In this document: positions 10,482-20,993 of the stretch, one piece after another
Layout: every line of letters starts with the position of its first letter
How positions within the stretch are numbered: the stretch's first letter is position 1
Source: Zygnema cylindricum
Lineage: Eukaryota; Streptophyta; Zygnematophyceae; Zygnematales; Zygnemataceae
Direction of reading: 5' to 3'
DNA: 54,174 nucleotides
NCBI GenBank assembly: GCA_037447655.1
Contig: JBBHKE010001613.1
Coordinates: 171,776 to 225,949 of the forward strand
Translations under genes and position numbers: made by a program
Notes under the pieces: model-generated
Database searches by the model: none
Told to the model about the DNA's origin: nothing
What the model saw: the letters and a program-made list of their open reading frames with translations, nothing else

Positions 10482-11530
10482 AAATTAATGGTCCATTTAA
10501 AGTATTTTCTAGGTCTAAATAGAAATATAGAAAGAAGCCGAGGTAGTCTACCTCTAACTTCTCTCTCAAACTCTCAAACTTGTCGCAGTCACTAAGAAAT
10601 TGGAGAGGGAGCTAGAGCCATGGCTACCTAGGCTATCCAGAGGTTTACGGGAAATATATATTAGTTAGGGGTTATTTACTAAAAGGTATGTGCCGGCCAC
10701 AGGATTTGATCCTGGTACCTACCGGACGACTGACAGCCGGTAGCCGGTAGCCTTAGCCGTTAAGTCTTTAACTAGTGATACGTACTATATGGTTTGATAT
10801 TTAATTAAACATTACCAGGTAGGATAATTCATTTAACTGTAACTATTTACGTGATACATAGATCCAGTAATGTAAAAGTACGGATTACGGTACGGATAAG
10901 AAACCAATACTGCGCATTTATTTCTTTAATGAAACGAATACCGCGCATGTATTTATTACGGTTACGATTAAATGTGAATTTAATCGGACGGCACGAATTA
11001 ACGCCGAAATCACGGTAGAGGATTTCGGCGGTTTTTGGCCATCGCCACATCGGATGACACGTGGCAGAATGACATTGGATCGCGGCATCTCCGAGGATTA
11101 AGGGAGCGAATCCGAACATACCACATGTCGACATTTAGGCTATGTCGTACAGTGTCCGTACAGAAAGTACACTGGCAGCTATACTTTTGTATACGAAACT
11201 GTAATCTGATTGGCTCCGTACATCAGTAGATAGAGTCTGTGAGAGATATAGGACTTAGAAAAATTAGGAGATAGGACCCTCTCTCCTAGAGAGCTTCTAT
11301 ACAAAAGGTCAACTTTGACCCTCCATAACTTACTGCTCAGGGGAGCAAACTCAGAGATTATTTTTGCTATCGACTCAAGGGAGTCTTCTCTTTACAGGGG
11401 TGAAGGTGGTCAGAGTTATTGTCTGCCAGGGTGGCAGTTGTTTTTGCTGAAACACAAAGGGGTCAGGGTTGTCTTAGAGGCTTCTTGGAAGCTGTCCACT
11501 CTGAGGACTTATGGAGATCTCAGAGTTTCA
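10477..11530 (+). repeat. 3' LTR of family B (1054 bp)
   Basis: It starts TGTAGAAATTAATGG after a polypurine tract and ends CTCAGAGTTTCA. It contains an antisense tRNA-like block (about 10685-10770), ACACGTGGC at 11057-11065, a GTAC cluster at about 11144-11175, and the leader hairpins at 11325-11530. It matches the solo LTR at 20994-22071. The next base begins the family-A integrase in mid-codon stream, which marks an insertion point. Confidence 0.88.
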
Positions 11531-13960
11531 AGAAGTGATAATGGTGAAGAATACACCACAAGGGAATTTGAAAAATATCTTAAAGAAGAAGGATTTCATC
11601 ATGAGAAAACTGTTCCCTGTAATCCGGAACAAAATGGAGTAGGAGAAAGAGTGAATAAAACTTTAGGAGATATGTCCAGAAGTATGTTAAGTGACAAGAG
11701 AATAGGGCTGAACTTTTGGGCTGAGTGTATGAACTATGCTAATTTCATCAAAAATAGAGTCCTAACTTCAGCAAATAAGGAGGAAACTCCGTATGAGAGG
11801 TGGACAGGAAGAAAGCGTGATTTGTCTAGTTTGAGAGTGTTCGGAAGTCAAGTTTATAGTTTGGATTCCGACAAGACTAAATGGAAGTTGGAGGGAAAAG
11901 GGAAACCAGGATATCTTGTAGGATATGATGAGAGCACAAAAGGATACCTGGTGTATGACTTGAAAAAGAGAGATTTAATTTTGGTAAAACACATAGTGGT
12001 GATGAATGAAATGAAGTCCATTGATCCATTCAAATAAAATAAGGAAGTCAAAATCAGATTTGAAACAGATCAATTTTTTGACTTTGACTTTGAAAATGAA
12101 GAGAAGGAAGATGGAGAAAAAGAAAAATCTGCAGATCTACCAAAGGAGGAGGAAAAGACAACATCCGAGGCAACGCCACAATACGAAGTGGAAACCGATG
12201 AGGATTTTGATGAGACACCGCAATTGGAAGATAGGGGAGCTGAAAATCTTCCTAAACGAAACGGAAGGATGCCTTCCATACCGGCTTCCAATTTTGAAGG
12301 GGGAAGAAGAAGTAGTATACGACTTCAAGAAAGACAAGTAAATAACCAACTCACAAAGATGTCTCACCCAAATGAACCTTAGACATACTTAGAGGCCATA
12401 AACACCCCAGAAAGTAGCCGGTTGATCACAGCTATAAATGAAGAAATAGCCTCTATCATGGAAGCCAATACATGGGAGTTGGTAGATTGTCCACCGGACC
12501 GAAAACCGATCGGATGTAAGTGGGTTTTTAAACTTAAATTAAACCCCGATAATACCATTGAGAGGTACAAAGCTAGGTTAGTTGCAAAAGGATATACTCA
12601 GAAAGAGGGGATAGACTACGAAGAAACCTTTGCACTTTTTGTCAGATTTCCTTCTGTTAGAATCCTTTTAAGTATAGCCGCACCAGATGATATGGAAATA
12701 CACCAGATGGATATTAAAACGGCCTTTTTGCATGGAGAGTTGGAAGAAGAAATTTACATGAGGCAACCGGAAGGATTCGTGGAAAGTGGGGAAGAAAGCA
12801 AGGTTTGTAAACTGATAAAATCACTCTATGGGCTTAAGCAAGCCCCGAGACAATGGAATATAGAGCTAGACGAATTTCTGACCGGTTTAGGGCATATCAG
12901 AATTAGTTCAGATCACTGTATATATTTATTTGAGGATGAGAATGGATTGATATTTATTGGTATATATGTGGATGATTTGTTGGTCATAAGCAAGTCTTTA
13001 GATAAAATTGACAAACTAAAACGGGATCTTAGAAGCAGTTTTGATATGAAAGATCTCGGCGAAGCAAAGTATATTTTGGGAATTCAGATGGAGAGAGATA
13101 GAGGGAATAGAATTATAAGACTCACTCAAAAAGAAGCAATCGGTAATATGCTAGAAAAATTTTAGATGGTAAAGGCAAATGGATGTACTACTCCTATGGA
13201 TTTGAAGAAAGTGTGTGAGGGGAGTGAAGAGAGAGGAATATTGATCGTTAATGATGAGATGGATGAGATAGAAAGAAAATTTATGGAAAATATTCCTTAT
13301 CGGCAGATTGTAGGCAGTTTAATTTATTTTATGAACTGTACCCGTCCGGATATAGCTGGAGTTGTAGGTGTCCTTAGTAGAAGTCTAAATGAACTAAGAA
13401 AGAGAGACTAGGAGGCTGCCAAAAGGGTGATGAGGTATCTGGTGGCGACAAGGGAATTATGGTTGCATTTGGGAGGGGAGCACATTGACATCACCACTTG
13501 GAGTGATGCCAGTCATAAAGATGTGCCTTTAAGGCGGTGTACGACTGGATATGTGTTGCAAATTGGATCCGGTGCATGTTGTTGGAGTAGTAAGCAACAA
13601 AAAGTAGTTGCTCAGTCCACTATGGAGGCTGAATACATGGCTTCCTGTGCTGCCACCAAAGAATTAATGTAGGTTAAATCTCTTGTTGAACAACTTGGGT
13701 TCATGAAGTCTGGAACTCAAAATGTTTTTTGTGATAATCAAGTTGCTATCTCTATTGCAGCTAATCCGAAACATCACTTCAAAGCTAAGCATATGGATAT
13801 TAGACTAAGCTTTGTCAGAGAGAAGGTTGAAAATAAAATTATTAAACTGGTTCATAAAAGTGATAGAGAAATGATTGCAGACATGATGACAAAACCAGTG
13901 CCTTCCCCTAAGCTGATTTATTGCAGAGAAAATTGTGGATTAAAATTAAAAAGTGACTAG
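11531..13960 (+). pseudogene. Copia integrase-RT-RNase H, family A, stop-riddled
   Basis: A single reading frame spans the whole stretch with no frameshift: integrase (SDNGEEYTTREFEKYLKEEG, PEQNGVGERVNK, PYERWTGRKRD), an acidic linker, RT (GCKWVFKLKLNPD, IKTAFLHGELEEEIYM, SLYGLKQAPRQWN, YVDDLLVIS) and RNase H (TWSDASHKD, STMEAEYMASC, FCDNQVAISI, MMTKPVPSPKL). It is broken only by stops at about 12035 (TAA), 12380, 13163, 13409 and 13670 (all TAG). By comparison with the family-B copy, the four TAGs stand at Q, Q, W and W. The N-terminal integrase was displaced by the B insertion. A polypurine tract and LTR A follow. Confidence 0.9.
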
Positions 13961-13973
13961 GAATTAAGGGGAG

Positions 13974-14682
13974 TGTTGAAAAGAGGTAATTAATAGTTCA
14001 CTTCTCTATTTTAGTTTTACTTTAAAGAAAGGGAGTGAGGATCAAAGGCACGCCATGGCTGCCGCCATATTTATAAAGTGTCAAATTTTGAAGTAGAGGA
14101 TATTTTACTAAAATGTTGCCTAGATCTTTTTGAAACTGGGTCTGTGGACCTCTATATAGTCATACGTCTTAATCAATAAGGCGTTATCGAAACGATACAC
14201 GTGACGGGTTTCAAAGATAAATAAACATTAACGCAACAGCTAATTAACAGCAGACTAACCAAAAGGAGCAATTCATGCATGTACGCGAATCTGAACCGCG
14301 AAAATATGTTTTGATCGGACGGTCGGCATTATAGCCGCTACGCGAAGTGAGCTTTTGGCGGCATACGGAGATAGCGTCACGCGGTGCCACGTGGCGCCAT
14401 ATTATTTGATACCGGAGAAGATGGGAGGAGGAACCATGGCTTCCGATTTGACAGGTGTCACCTTGTAGACCTTGTCGTATAATGGTCGTACAATAAGTAC
14501 ATCGCCCATTGTACCTTCTTATACTATATAGTGTTCCTATTGGACTAGGGTTTAGTAGTAGGTAGTCGTGAGTAGGCAGACCAAGACTTAGTAATATTTA
14601 GGTACCTCTCTCTAAGAGAGCTTGAAACTATAAAGGTCATCTTTGACCAACATAACTTACTGCTCAGGGGAGCAAATTCAGA
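13974..14682 (+). repeat. Family A LTR, truncated in U5
   Basis: It starts TGTTGAAAAGAGG right after a polypurine tract and is the closest match to the 5' LTR at 6809, so it is the natural 3' LTR of this internal region. It is cut just after the first leader hairpin (TGCTCAGGGGAGCA) and replaced by unrelated sequence at 14683. Confidence 0.88.
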
Positions 14683-15684
14683 TGTTTAATGGTTCCGCGG
14701 GCTTTTTCGTGCGCCATTCTTCTGGCCACTCCGTCAGTTTCCATTAGAACCGTTTTCCAAAACTGAAGGTGAGGTCGGGGTTTCGGGGATCGGTAGGCAA
14801 TGGAAAGAGGTAATCAGAAATTTCTTCCTCTCTTTCGCTTTTTCCCTCCGTTTCCCCTCTTTCTCGTGGGAGGACATATACATCGTCCTCGCTAAGGTGC
14901 CACTTTTCTGCCCTCTTCTGCCCTCTTCTTAGAGCTTTCAGGAGATTGCTCATCTGCAGTGCTTTCCTTTTTGGGGTCCCTCCACACCTCCAAATCAGAG
15001 GCGCGTTCCTCCTCTGGTGGGGGTGTCGAGGTCTTCTCGGGTTCTTCGGCTTTCGAGAGCTCATGGTCTCCTTCGTCCTCTAGGTCACCCTCTCGAAGCG
15101 GATTGTACTCAGGGTCTTGTGAGTTTTCTATCCTTCCCCCCCATTGCTTTCACTTGCTTCCCCTTTGATAGCAACGGTTGCAATAACCCTCCTCCAGTCT
15201 ACCATGGCTCAGCTGCGGCCAGAAGTCATCTTGAGGAGGCATCCCATCATTTCCCTTCCACACTAATCTCCTTCTTTTCGGTGGTGGTGAGGATGAAGAT
15301 GCCATGGACGCTGTGGTCGTCGAGAGCTCTGGTAATGAAAGAAGTGCGGGTAAACTGGCCGTGGGAAGCGAGAGGCTTTTAATACCATTACCACTAGGGT
15401 TGCCACGAGGGTTAATGGCGGCTCTAATTGGGAGGGTTGCGGGATTTTTGGCGAAAAACGTTCCTTGCGTCGCAGTGTACGATGGTATCGCAACGTTCAA
15501 CACTTCCCAGATTGCGATGCTGCAAAGATACCGAGGGTTTGACATCGCCAACATTGTGATTCAATATTCCGCCGTTGCGATTCCTTGCAGCTGTTATGCT
15601 GCGATTCTCTGGCAGCGCAACGGTGGTGCTGAGAGACAATGTCCGCGCAGCTGCTCCCCCTTGTTTAGTCTTTATGATAACTGT
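14683..15684 (-). pseudogene. Fragment of DDE-type transposase-like gene, antisense
   Basis: On the minus strand this block encodes an acidic segment (SDLEVWRDPKKESTADEQSP) and, after a frameshift, LTEWPEEWRTKKPAEPLN. Both align with TDIAVWKNED...DEQTPDSEEK and VAEWPKYWRYGEPRPLN of the transposase pseudogene at 44473-44930, in the same order. Upstream of the gene, on the plus strand at 15460-15684, are repeated GTTGCGATTCC-like and CAGCGCAACG-like motifs resembling subterminal repeats. The block is therefore a piece of a relative of the 43-47 kb transposon, lodged between LTR copies. Frames are broken. The last 75 bp recur at about 15855-15937. Confidence 0.65.
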
Positions 15685-15838
15685 TGTTGAAAAAATGTAA
15701 TTAAGAGTTCACTTCTCTATTTTAGTTATACTTCAATGATAGAGAGTGAGGATCAAAGGCACGGTAAGGCTGCCGCCATATTTATAAAGTGGCAGATTTT
15801 GAAGTATAGGATATTTTACCAAAATAGTGCGGGGTGGT
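15685..15838 (+). repeat. Family A LTR, first ~150 bp only
   Basis: It begins TGTTGAAAAAATG and follows LTR A up to ACCAAAATAGTGC, where the tRNA-like block would start, then breaks. The 75-100 bp upstream of it and the bases at 15839-15937 upstream of the next LTR start are similar. The segment 'spacer plus LTR start' therefore looks duplicated in tandem. Confidence 0.8.
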
Positions 15839-15937
15839 GGTAGCTACGATGGTGCGATTCCCTAACAGCGCAGCGATGGTGTTGAGAGATGATGTCCGCG
15901 CAGCTGCTCCTCTGCGTTTAGTCTTCAAGATAATTGA

Positions 15938-16823
15938 TGTTCAAAAGATGTTATTAATAATTCACTTCTCTATTTTAGTTATACTTGAAAAAGAGAGAGT
16001 GAGGATCAAAGGCACGCCATGGCTGCCGCCATATTTAGAAAGTGGCAAATTTTGAATTATAAGATATATTACCAAAATAGTGCCTACGTCTGGATTTGAA
16101 CCTGGGATTGTGGTTCACTATGTAAAAGATAGCCTTATCCACTAAGGCGATACCGAAACGATACACGTGACGATTTTCAAAGGCATATAAACATTAACGC
16201 GACGGCTAATTAACGCCTAACCAACAAAGAGGACCTATTCATGCACGTACGCAAATCTGAACCGTGTAAAATATGTTTTGATCCGACGACCAACATTGTA
16301 GCCGCCACCCGAAGTGAGCATTTGGCGGCATTTAGAGATTGCGTCACGCGGTGCCACGTGGCGCCATATTATTTGTTACCGGAGAAGATGGGAGGAGGAA
16401 TCATGGCTCCCAATTTGAGAGGTGTCACCTCGTAGACCATGTCGTACAATAGACGTACAATAAGTACATCGCCCATTGTACCTTCTTGTACTATATAGTT
16501 CCTATTGGACAAGGGTTTAGAAGTAGGTAGTCGTGAGTAGGCAGACCAAGACTTAGTGATATTTATGTACCTCTCTCTAAGAGAGCTTGTAACTATAAAG
16601 GTCATCTTTGACCAGCCATAACTTACTTCTCAGGGGAGCAAATTCAGTGATTCTTTTTGCGTTTGACTCAAGGGAGTCTTATCCTCACAGGGGTGAGGGT
16701 GGTCAGAATATTTGTGTGCCTGGGCGGCACTTATTAAGTGGGAAAGTGGAAGGGGCAAATATTATCCTAGAGGCTTTACATAGGCTGCTCATTCTGTGGG
16801 TCAATGGAGACCACAAAATTTCA
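15938..16823 (+). repeat. Family A LTR, full length, right border
   Basis: 886 bp from TGTTCAAAAG to AATTTCA, followed directly by ACTTT and the continuation of the interrupted B LTR. It has a G-box GCCACGTGGC (16353-16362), five GTAC cores at 16441-16490 next to ACTATATAG, and all leader hairpins. It differs more from the 6809 LTR than the 13974 LTR does, and its antisense tRNA-like block is better preserved. Confidence 0.88.
16082..16150 (-). other. tRNA-like block with A and B boxes, antisense in LTR A
   Basis: On the minus strand the block has GCCTTAGTGGATAAGGC, which folds like a D-arm and resembles an A box. GGTTCAAATCC follows and fits the pol III B-box consensus. The acceptor stem does not pair, so this is not a functional tRNA. 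It looks like a captured tRNA or SINE head. A decayed equivalent is in the other A LTRs, and a different one is in LTR B (10685-10770). Confidence 0.5.
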
Positions 16824-16828
16824 ACTTT
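16824..16828. repeat. Target-site duplication ACTTT (right)
   Basis: These bases directly follow the terminal CA of the right LTR and match 6804-6808. Confidence 0.9.
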
Positions 16829-17042
16829 GACCCTCTATAACTTACAGCTCAGAGGAGCAAATTCAGAGATTCTTTTTGCTATCGACTCACGGGAGTCTTG
16901 CCTTCACAAAGGTGAAGGTGGTCAGAGTTTTTGTTTGCCAGGATGGGAGTTATTATTGGCGAAACACAAAGGGGTCAGGGTTATCCTAGAGGCTTCGTGT
17001 GAGCTGCCTACTCTGAGGACCTATGGTGGTCTCAGAGTTGCA
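16829..17042 (+). repeat. Copia LTR family B, right part of split LTR
   Basis: It starts GACCCTCTATAAC, the exact continuation of the LTR broken at 6808, and runs to CTCAGAGTTGCA. The hairpins GACTC-ACGG-GAGTC, CTTCAC-AAAG-GTGAAG and ACTCTGAG...CTCAGAGT are intact. No PBS follows, so the interrupted LTR was probably solo. Confidence 0.82.
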
Positions 17043-17344
17043 GAGGAGACCAACTAGAGACAGAATAGGATGACCACTTGCTTGGAAAACACATAATCGG
17101 ACGGTCGACGTTGTGCCCAAAAGTTTGAAGAATCTTGACGAGGCTCCAGTAATCATATTTTTAAACATAGATGTCCGATGTGCATAACATTCACGTAGTA
17201 AACTCACGATTACTACGTAGAGTGCGCATAAAACAATTTCAATTTTTTTTAAATTCGTAGTAAAATTCATACTTCTTTTGTACTTTTCAAATTTAAATAT
17301 TTAAATATTCAAAACCATGGAAACTAAAACCTGCAATAAACTAG

Positions 17345-17609
17345 CGACCAGATTGCTTGGTTGCTGAACCAACGACCAGAATGCCTCGTTGCTGAACAAA
17401 CAACCACACTACTTGGTTGCTGAACCAACGACCAGACTGCCTGGTTGGTGAACCAACCACTAGACTCCCTGGTTTTTTAACTAGCAACCAGACTGCCTGG
17501 TTGCTTTACCAGCGACCAGAATGCCTGGTTGCTGAACCAACAACCAGACTGCCTGGTTGTTTAACCAGTGACCAAACTGTTTGGTTGATGAACCAAGGAC
17601 CACACAGCC
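17345..17609. repeat. 28-bp minisatellite, about 9.5 units
   Basis: Units follow CGACCAGACTGCCTGGTT-GCTGAACCAA with scattered changes. Each unit contains two inverted repeats, ACCAG/CTGGT and TTGGTT/AACCAA. The open frame across it is a by-product of the repeat. Confidence 0.9.
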
Positions 17610-17777
17610 TCATCGTTGGTAGAACATGGCCTTGTTAAAAAAGGTCAACGATAAAAAAACCATGTCCACAATCAAAAATGACAAAGTTCACATTGAAGCA
17701 AAAAAAAAAAAACTTTGTATTAATCGAGGATATGGTCTTATTCTCACATTAAAAATATATCAACTCATTGCAGACTG

Positions 17778-17928
<151 letters not shown>

Positions 17929-17960
17929 CCTATCTCTTTTTACTCCAAATCTACATCAAA

Positions 17961-19907
17961 CATGTCTTAATCAAGCTCCTCTTCTCCTACATCCCCTTCC
18001 TCTTCCTCCAATGCTGCCATTTCCTCTTCATAACTAACATTCGTGGTGTTCTGTAATAATATCAGATTGCTGAAGACCAAACCAAATCATTGGCTCATTT
18101 AGCTATTAACGTGTTTTTTTTCTTTGAGTGAATATGGTCATAGGTTGACTAATTCCTCTCACATGAGCAGGCAACTGTGCACTGGGCAAGAATCTTAATT
18201 GCTATTTTATGTAAGATAGGGGTGACAGCCCCAAACTACTACCACCACTTTTACTGTGGCATCTGCTAAGCACAAGTCTTTGTCACCTCCCTCCCAAATA
18301 TGCCCTCAAAACCTTTATTCTTAGATAACTCAGAGTAGGTAGCAGCCTGGTCCGCCACATTTGGTAACATTTATCAAGCATTATTTGAAAATCTTCCATT
18401 ATTTTCACATTTGAAAGTTGTCCATACTCATCACTTTGTTACTCGAGATCGAGTGCAAAGCCAGCAACATATACGGGGCTATGTGCCATCTCTTATCTGG
18501 CGATCTGCAAAAACTGCCACTTTCTAAATATGGCGGCAGCCATGGCGCGCCTTTGATCCTCACTCTCTTTCTTTAAAACAAAACTAAAATAGGGAAGTGA
18601 ACTATTAATTACCTCTTTTCAACAATAAACCTTCCCCACATTTGGGCTCCCTTTGTTACACTCGCTCATCAGCCGCACTACATGTTTTGAAGTTGTCGCA
18701 GCCTCATTCACTCTCGTCGAGAACTCTGGGTTCAAGAAAAAGCCTTAATCTTAGCACCCTCTAACTTGTATGTAGAGTTGAATAACCACTGTTTGTGAGC
18801 ATCATCAAACATCATGATCTCCAAGCTATCCTTCACTTGTAAAAACCTTTGTAGCATGATAAAATTTGTAGCCAACTTGGTCTCTCTAGTTTTCAAAAGC
18901 CTAAGTTTCGAGATTTTGTGGAACAAGGTTGTATTCATGTGAAGATTCATGGAAAATTTCAACACCTCTTTCGCCTCTTGGACAGGTGTTGAAATAAATG
19001 ATAACTTGCCCTAATCCTCCAACATTAAGTCCAATACGTGGGCAGCGTATGGCGTCCACGTGTCAAAAGATAATTTTCCACGTGCATCAAGGCGAGGGCC
19101 TTGTTCACAAGAGCAAATTCTGTCACAACTTGTACCACATGCTCGACACCCACCGCAAGAACTCCTCTCTGTAAGAATTGACAATCGTATCAACAACCTT
19201 TATTTTCCCTCGAGTGTCTTGCGCCTTGAGAAACATGTAACCTTTGGGGGTCACAACTACAATCTTGAGGAGAGCCGTATCATCAACGGTCGTCCAACCG
19301 TTTGATGTAATGGAGGCATCGGTTATTTTTATGGTCTCCAAGTAGCTTGCCAAATCAATAGTGATCGTTGCTTCGGCCTCAGACAGAAGGCTATTTCTCA
19401 TGGTATTCTTGTGAGGTAACTTGTAAGACGACCTTATATCCCCTCTTCTTTATTGCAGCCCCAAAATATGGGTCGTCCAATAGTCAAAACGGTAAACCAT
19501 TGGCAAAGAAAGCCTTTGCCCATGTTACATCCACCTATTTTTGGTTATGCATATTGAATACATTATTTATTTTGGTCTAGACACTTTGTACCTTGCTACT
19601 CTGGCTAGATCCAAATCGAAGATATCTACTGAGTTCATCCAAATCGGATATGACACATTTGTGAGAGCCATGAGAAGATTTTGCGGTTTCCGATGTATTT
19701 AACTCCACTTACACTACACCTGGATATAAAATGCAAGCTCTAATGCCCCCACTTTTAACATTTTTGAGCAGATGGTTAGTAATCTTAGTTTCTTGACCAT
19801 TGTATTCGAAATTGCAGTATACACAGATGCATATTGTGTTATTCCCAAGCAACTCTCCTTTTGGAGCCTTAACGTGCTCCCACTCGATTCCTCGTGGCCT
19901 AGGCATG
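17961..19907 (-). pseudogene. hAT-family transposase, decayed
   Basis: Reading on the minus strand gives, in order: a BED-type zinc finger (WEHVK..., CVYCNFEYNGQETKITNHLL), a DUF659-like segment (GWTTVDDTALLKIVVVTPKG, FLKAQDTRGKIKVVD), a segment matching the hAT core (AAHVLDLMLED, then LATNFIMLQRFLQVKDSL), and the C-terminal dimerisation region (WW..FG, KIAIKILAQ, SCERN, STYDHIHSKKK). It ends in an acidic tail. Frameshifts and stops occur throughout. A 123-bp piece of LTR A sits at 18502-18624 between the core and the C-terminal region. The gene is clearly dead. Confidence 0.85.
18502..18624 (-). repeat. Family A LTR, first ~120 bp, inside hAT relic
   Basis: The minus strand starts TGTTGAAAAGAGG and follows LTR A to GTGGCAG before diverging. 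hAT coding similarity resumes on the other side. As at 15685-15838, only the first module of the LTR is present. Confidence 0.8.
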
Positions 19908-20335
19908 GATGTTTCTGTTTAGGTTCTTGGAAACTTGAAGGGTGGCTTCATTGACAAGTTTAAGCCAATTTTATGGCGTCTCCAATGGCGGATTCCCTGT
20001 GAATGAGGAGTGGAGGACAGATCAAAATTTGCGTGCGTAAATGAACCAATATCTATTTAAATTTAAATGTTCGGACACTTTTCGGTTCAGTGTGAGAAGC
20101 AGGAAATTTACGAATTTTACCAAACAAGTGATTACAACGTAGTTTTCGGAAAAAAATCCAAATCCGTACGAATATGATATCTATTTTTTTTTAAATATGT
20201 ACACACAAGTACGGCCCTGTACGAAATTGTAATTTTTCTAGCAATGAACCTCACTTTTCGCCTGATGGAGGTTCACCCTAATTTGCTATTTTTTGGGTCG
20301 CCTTTCGTAAAGTCTGCGGTATGTTATGATATAGC

Positions 20336-20660
20336 TATGGGGGTATCCCCATGTAATGAAAACTTTAAAGAATTATTTTGGAATTTAGTGAATATTAACC
20401 TTACTACTTTGAAGAGCGTCCTAATGTGCGAAAATGAAATCGGAACTTTGAATGTGACGGTTGTAGACCTGGGTACAACTCGTGACGTTTGAAAACAACT
20501 GCGAAACATTAGAAAATTGGTGACGTCCACGAAAACAGAGACAATTATAGACGTCTAGTTTTTGTGACATTGTACATGTTTGTGGTTTTGTGGAATTGTG
20601 ATATCATACTCAATTGTGACAACATCAACGTCACAGATTGAATAACTTTTCGCCATGGCT
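20336..20660. repeat. Possible Harbinger-like MITE end (diverged)
   Basis: The sequence from GGGGTATCCCCATGTAATG onward, including the TGACGTC-type motifs, aligns by eye with the reverse complement of 22880-23165 and of 35240-35531. I see only one terminus, so the limits are uncertain. Confidence 0.4.
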
Positions 20661-20993
20661 TCCCGGTTTTTTTTTTTCGACGTTTCTCACTCGATTTGTC
20701 ATAAAATTATACCTAAATGTAGTCAAAATAATTATTTTTCAAATATCTTTCATTTCATACCAGTATAGTCGGTTTCATTTTAAAAAGTGTGAGATAAAAA
20801 GAATAGTTTGAGAGGGAGAGGGGAGAGGCGATGACGGCTTAAAATTCTATAAATGACGTATGAATGAAAGTGACCTTGCAATTTTTTTTCCATGCATGCG
20901 TATGATGGGCAAGTAGAAAAATAGCGAGCAATTGTCCTAAAATCTTCCCACTCGTGTGGCCCGTGCGTGGATCGTTAGCCATTCGTTGTTTGG

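Larger units (their letters stand above)
6809..16823 (+). mobile_element. Nested, rearranged Ty1/copia element (family A)
   Basis: The element is bounded by TG...CA LTRs and a perfect ACTTT duplication, and it sits inside a family-B LTR. Order: 5' LTR A (6809-7693), PBS and gag start (7694-7907), then an abrupt junction to integrase-RT-RNase H of a family-B element (7944-10476) with its 3' LTR (10477-11530). Next come the interrupted A integrase-RT-RNase H (11531-13960), a truncated A LTR (13974-14682), a transposase-gene fragment (14683-15684), a partial A LTR (15685-15838) and a full A LTR (15938-16823). The simplest history is a B element inserted in the A integrase. One deletion then removed most of A gag, protease and N-terminal integrase together with the 5' half of B. 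This is inference from order and junctions. Confidence 0.85.

Noticed and set aside
16082-16150. Functional tRNA gene
   Set aside because: A- and B-box-like arms are present, but the acceptor stem does not pair and the anticodon arm is poor. Kept only as a tRNA-like block.
17345-17609. CRISPR-like array
   Set aside because: Units are back-to-back imperfect repeats with no unique spacers, in a eukaryotic context. It is a minisatellite.
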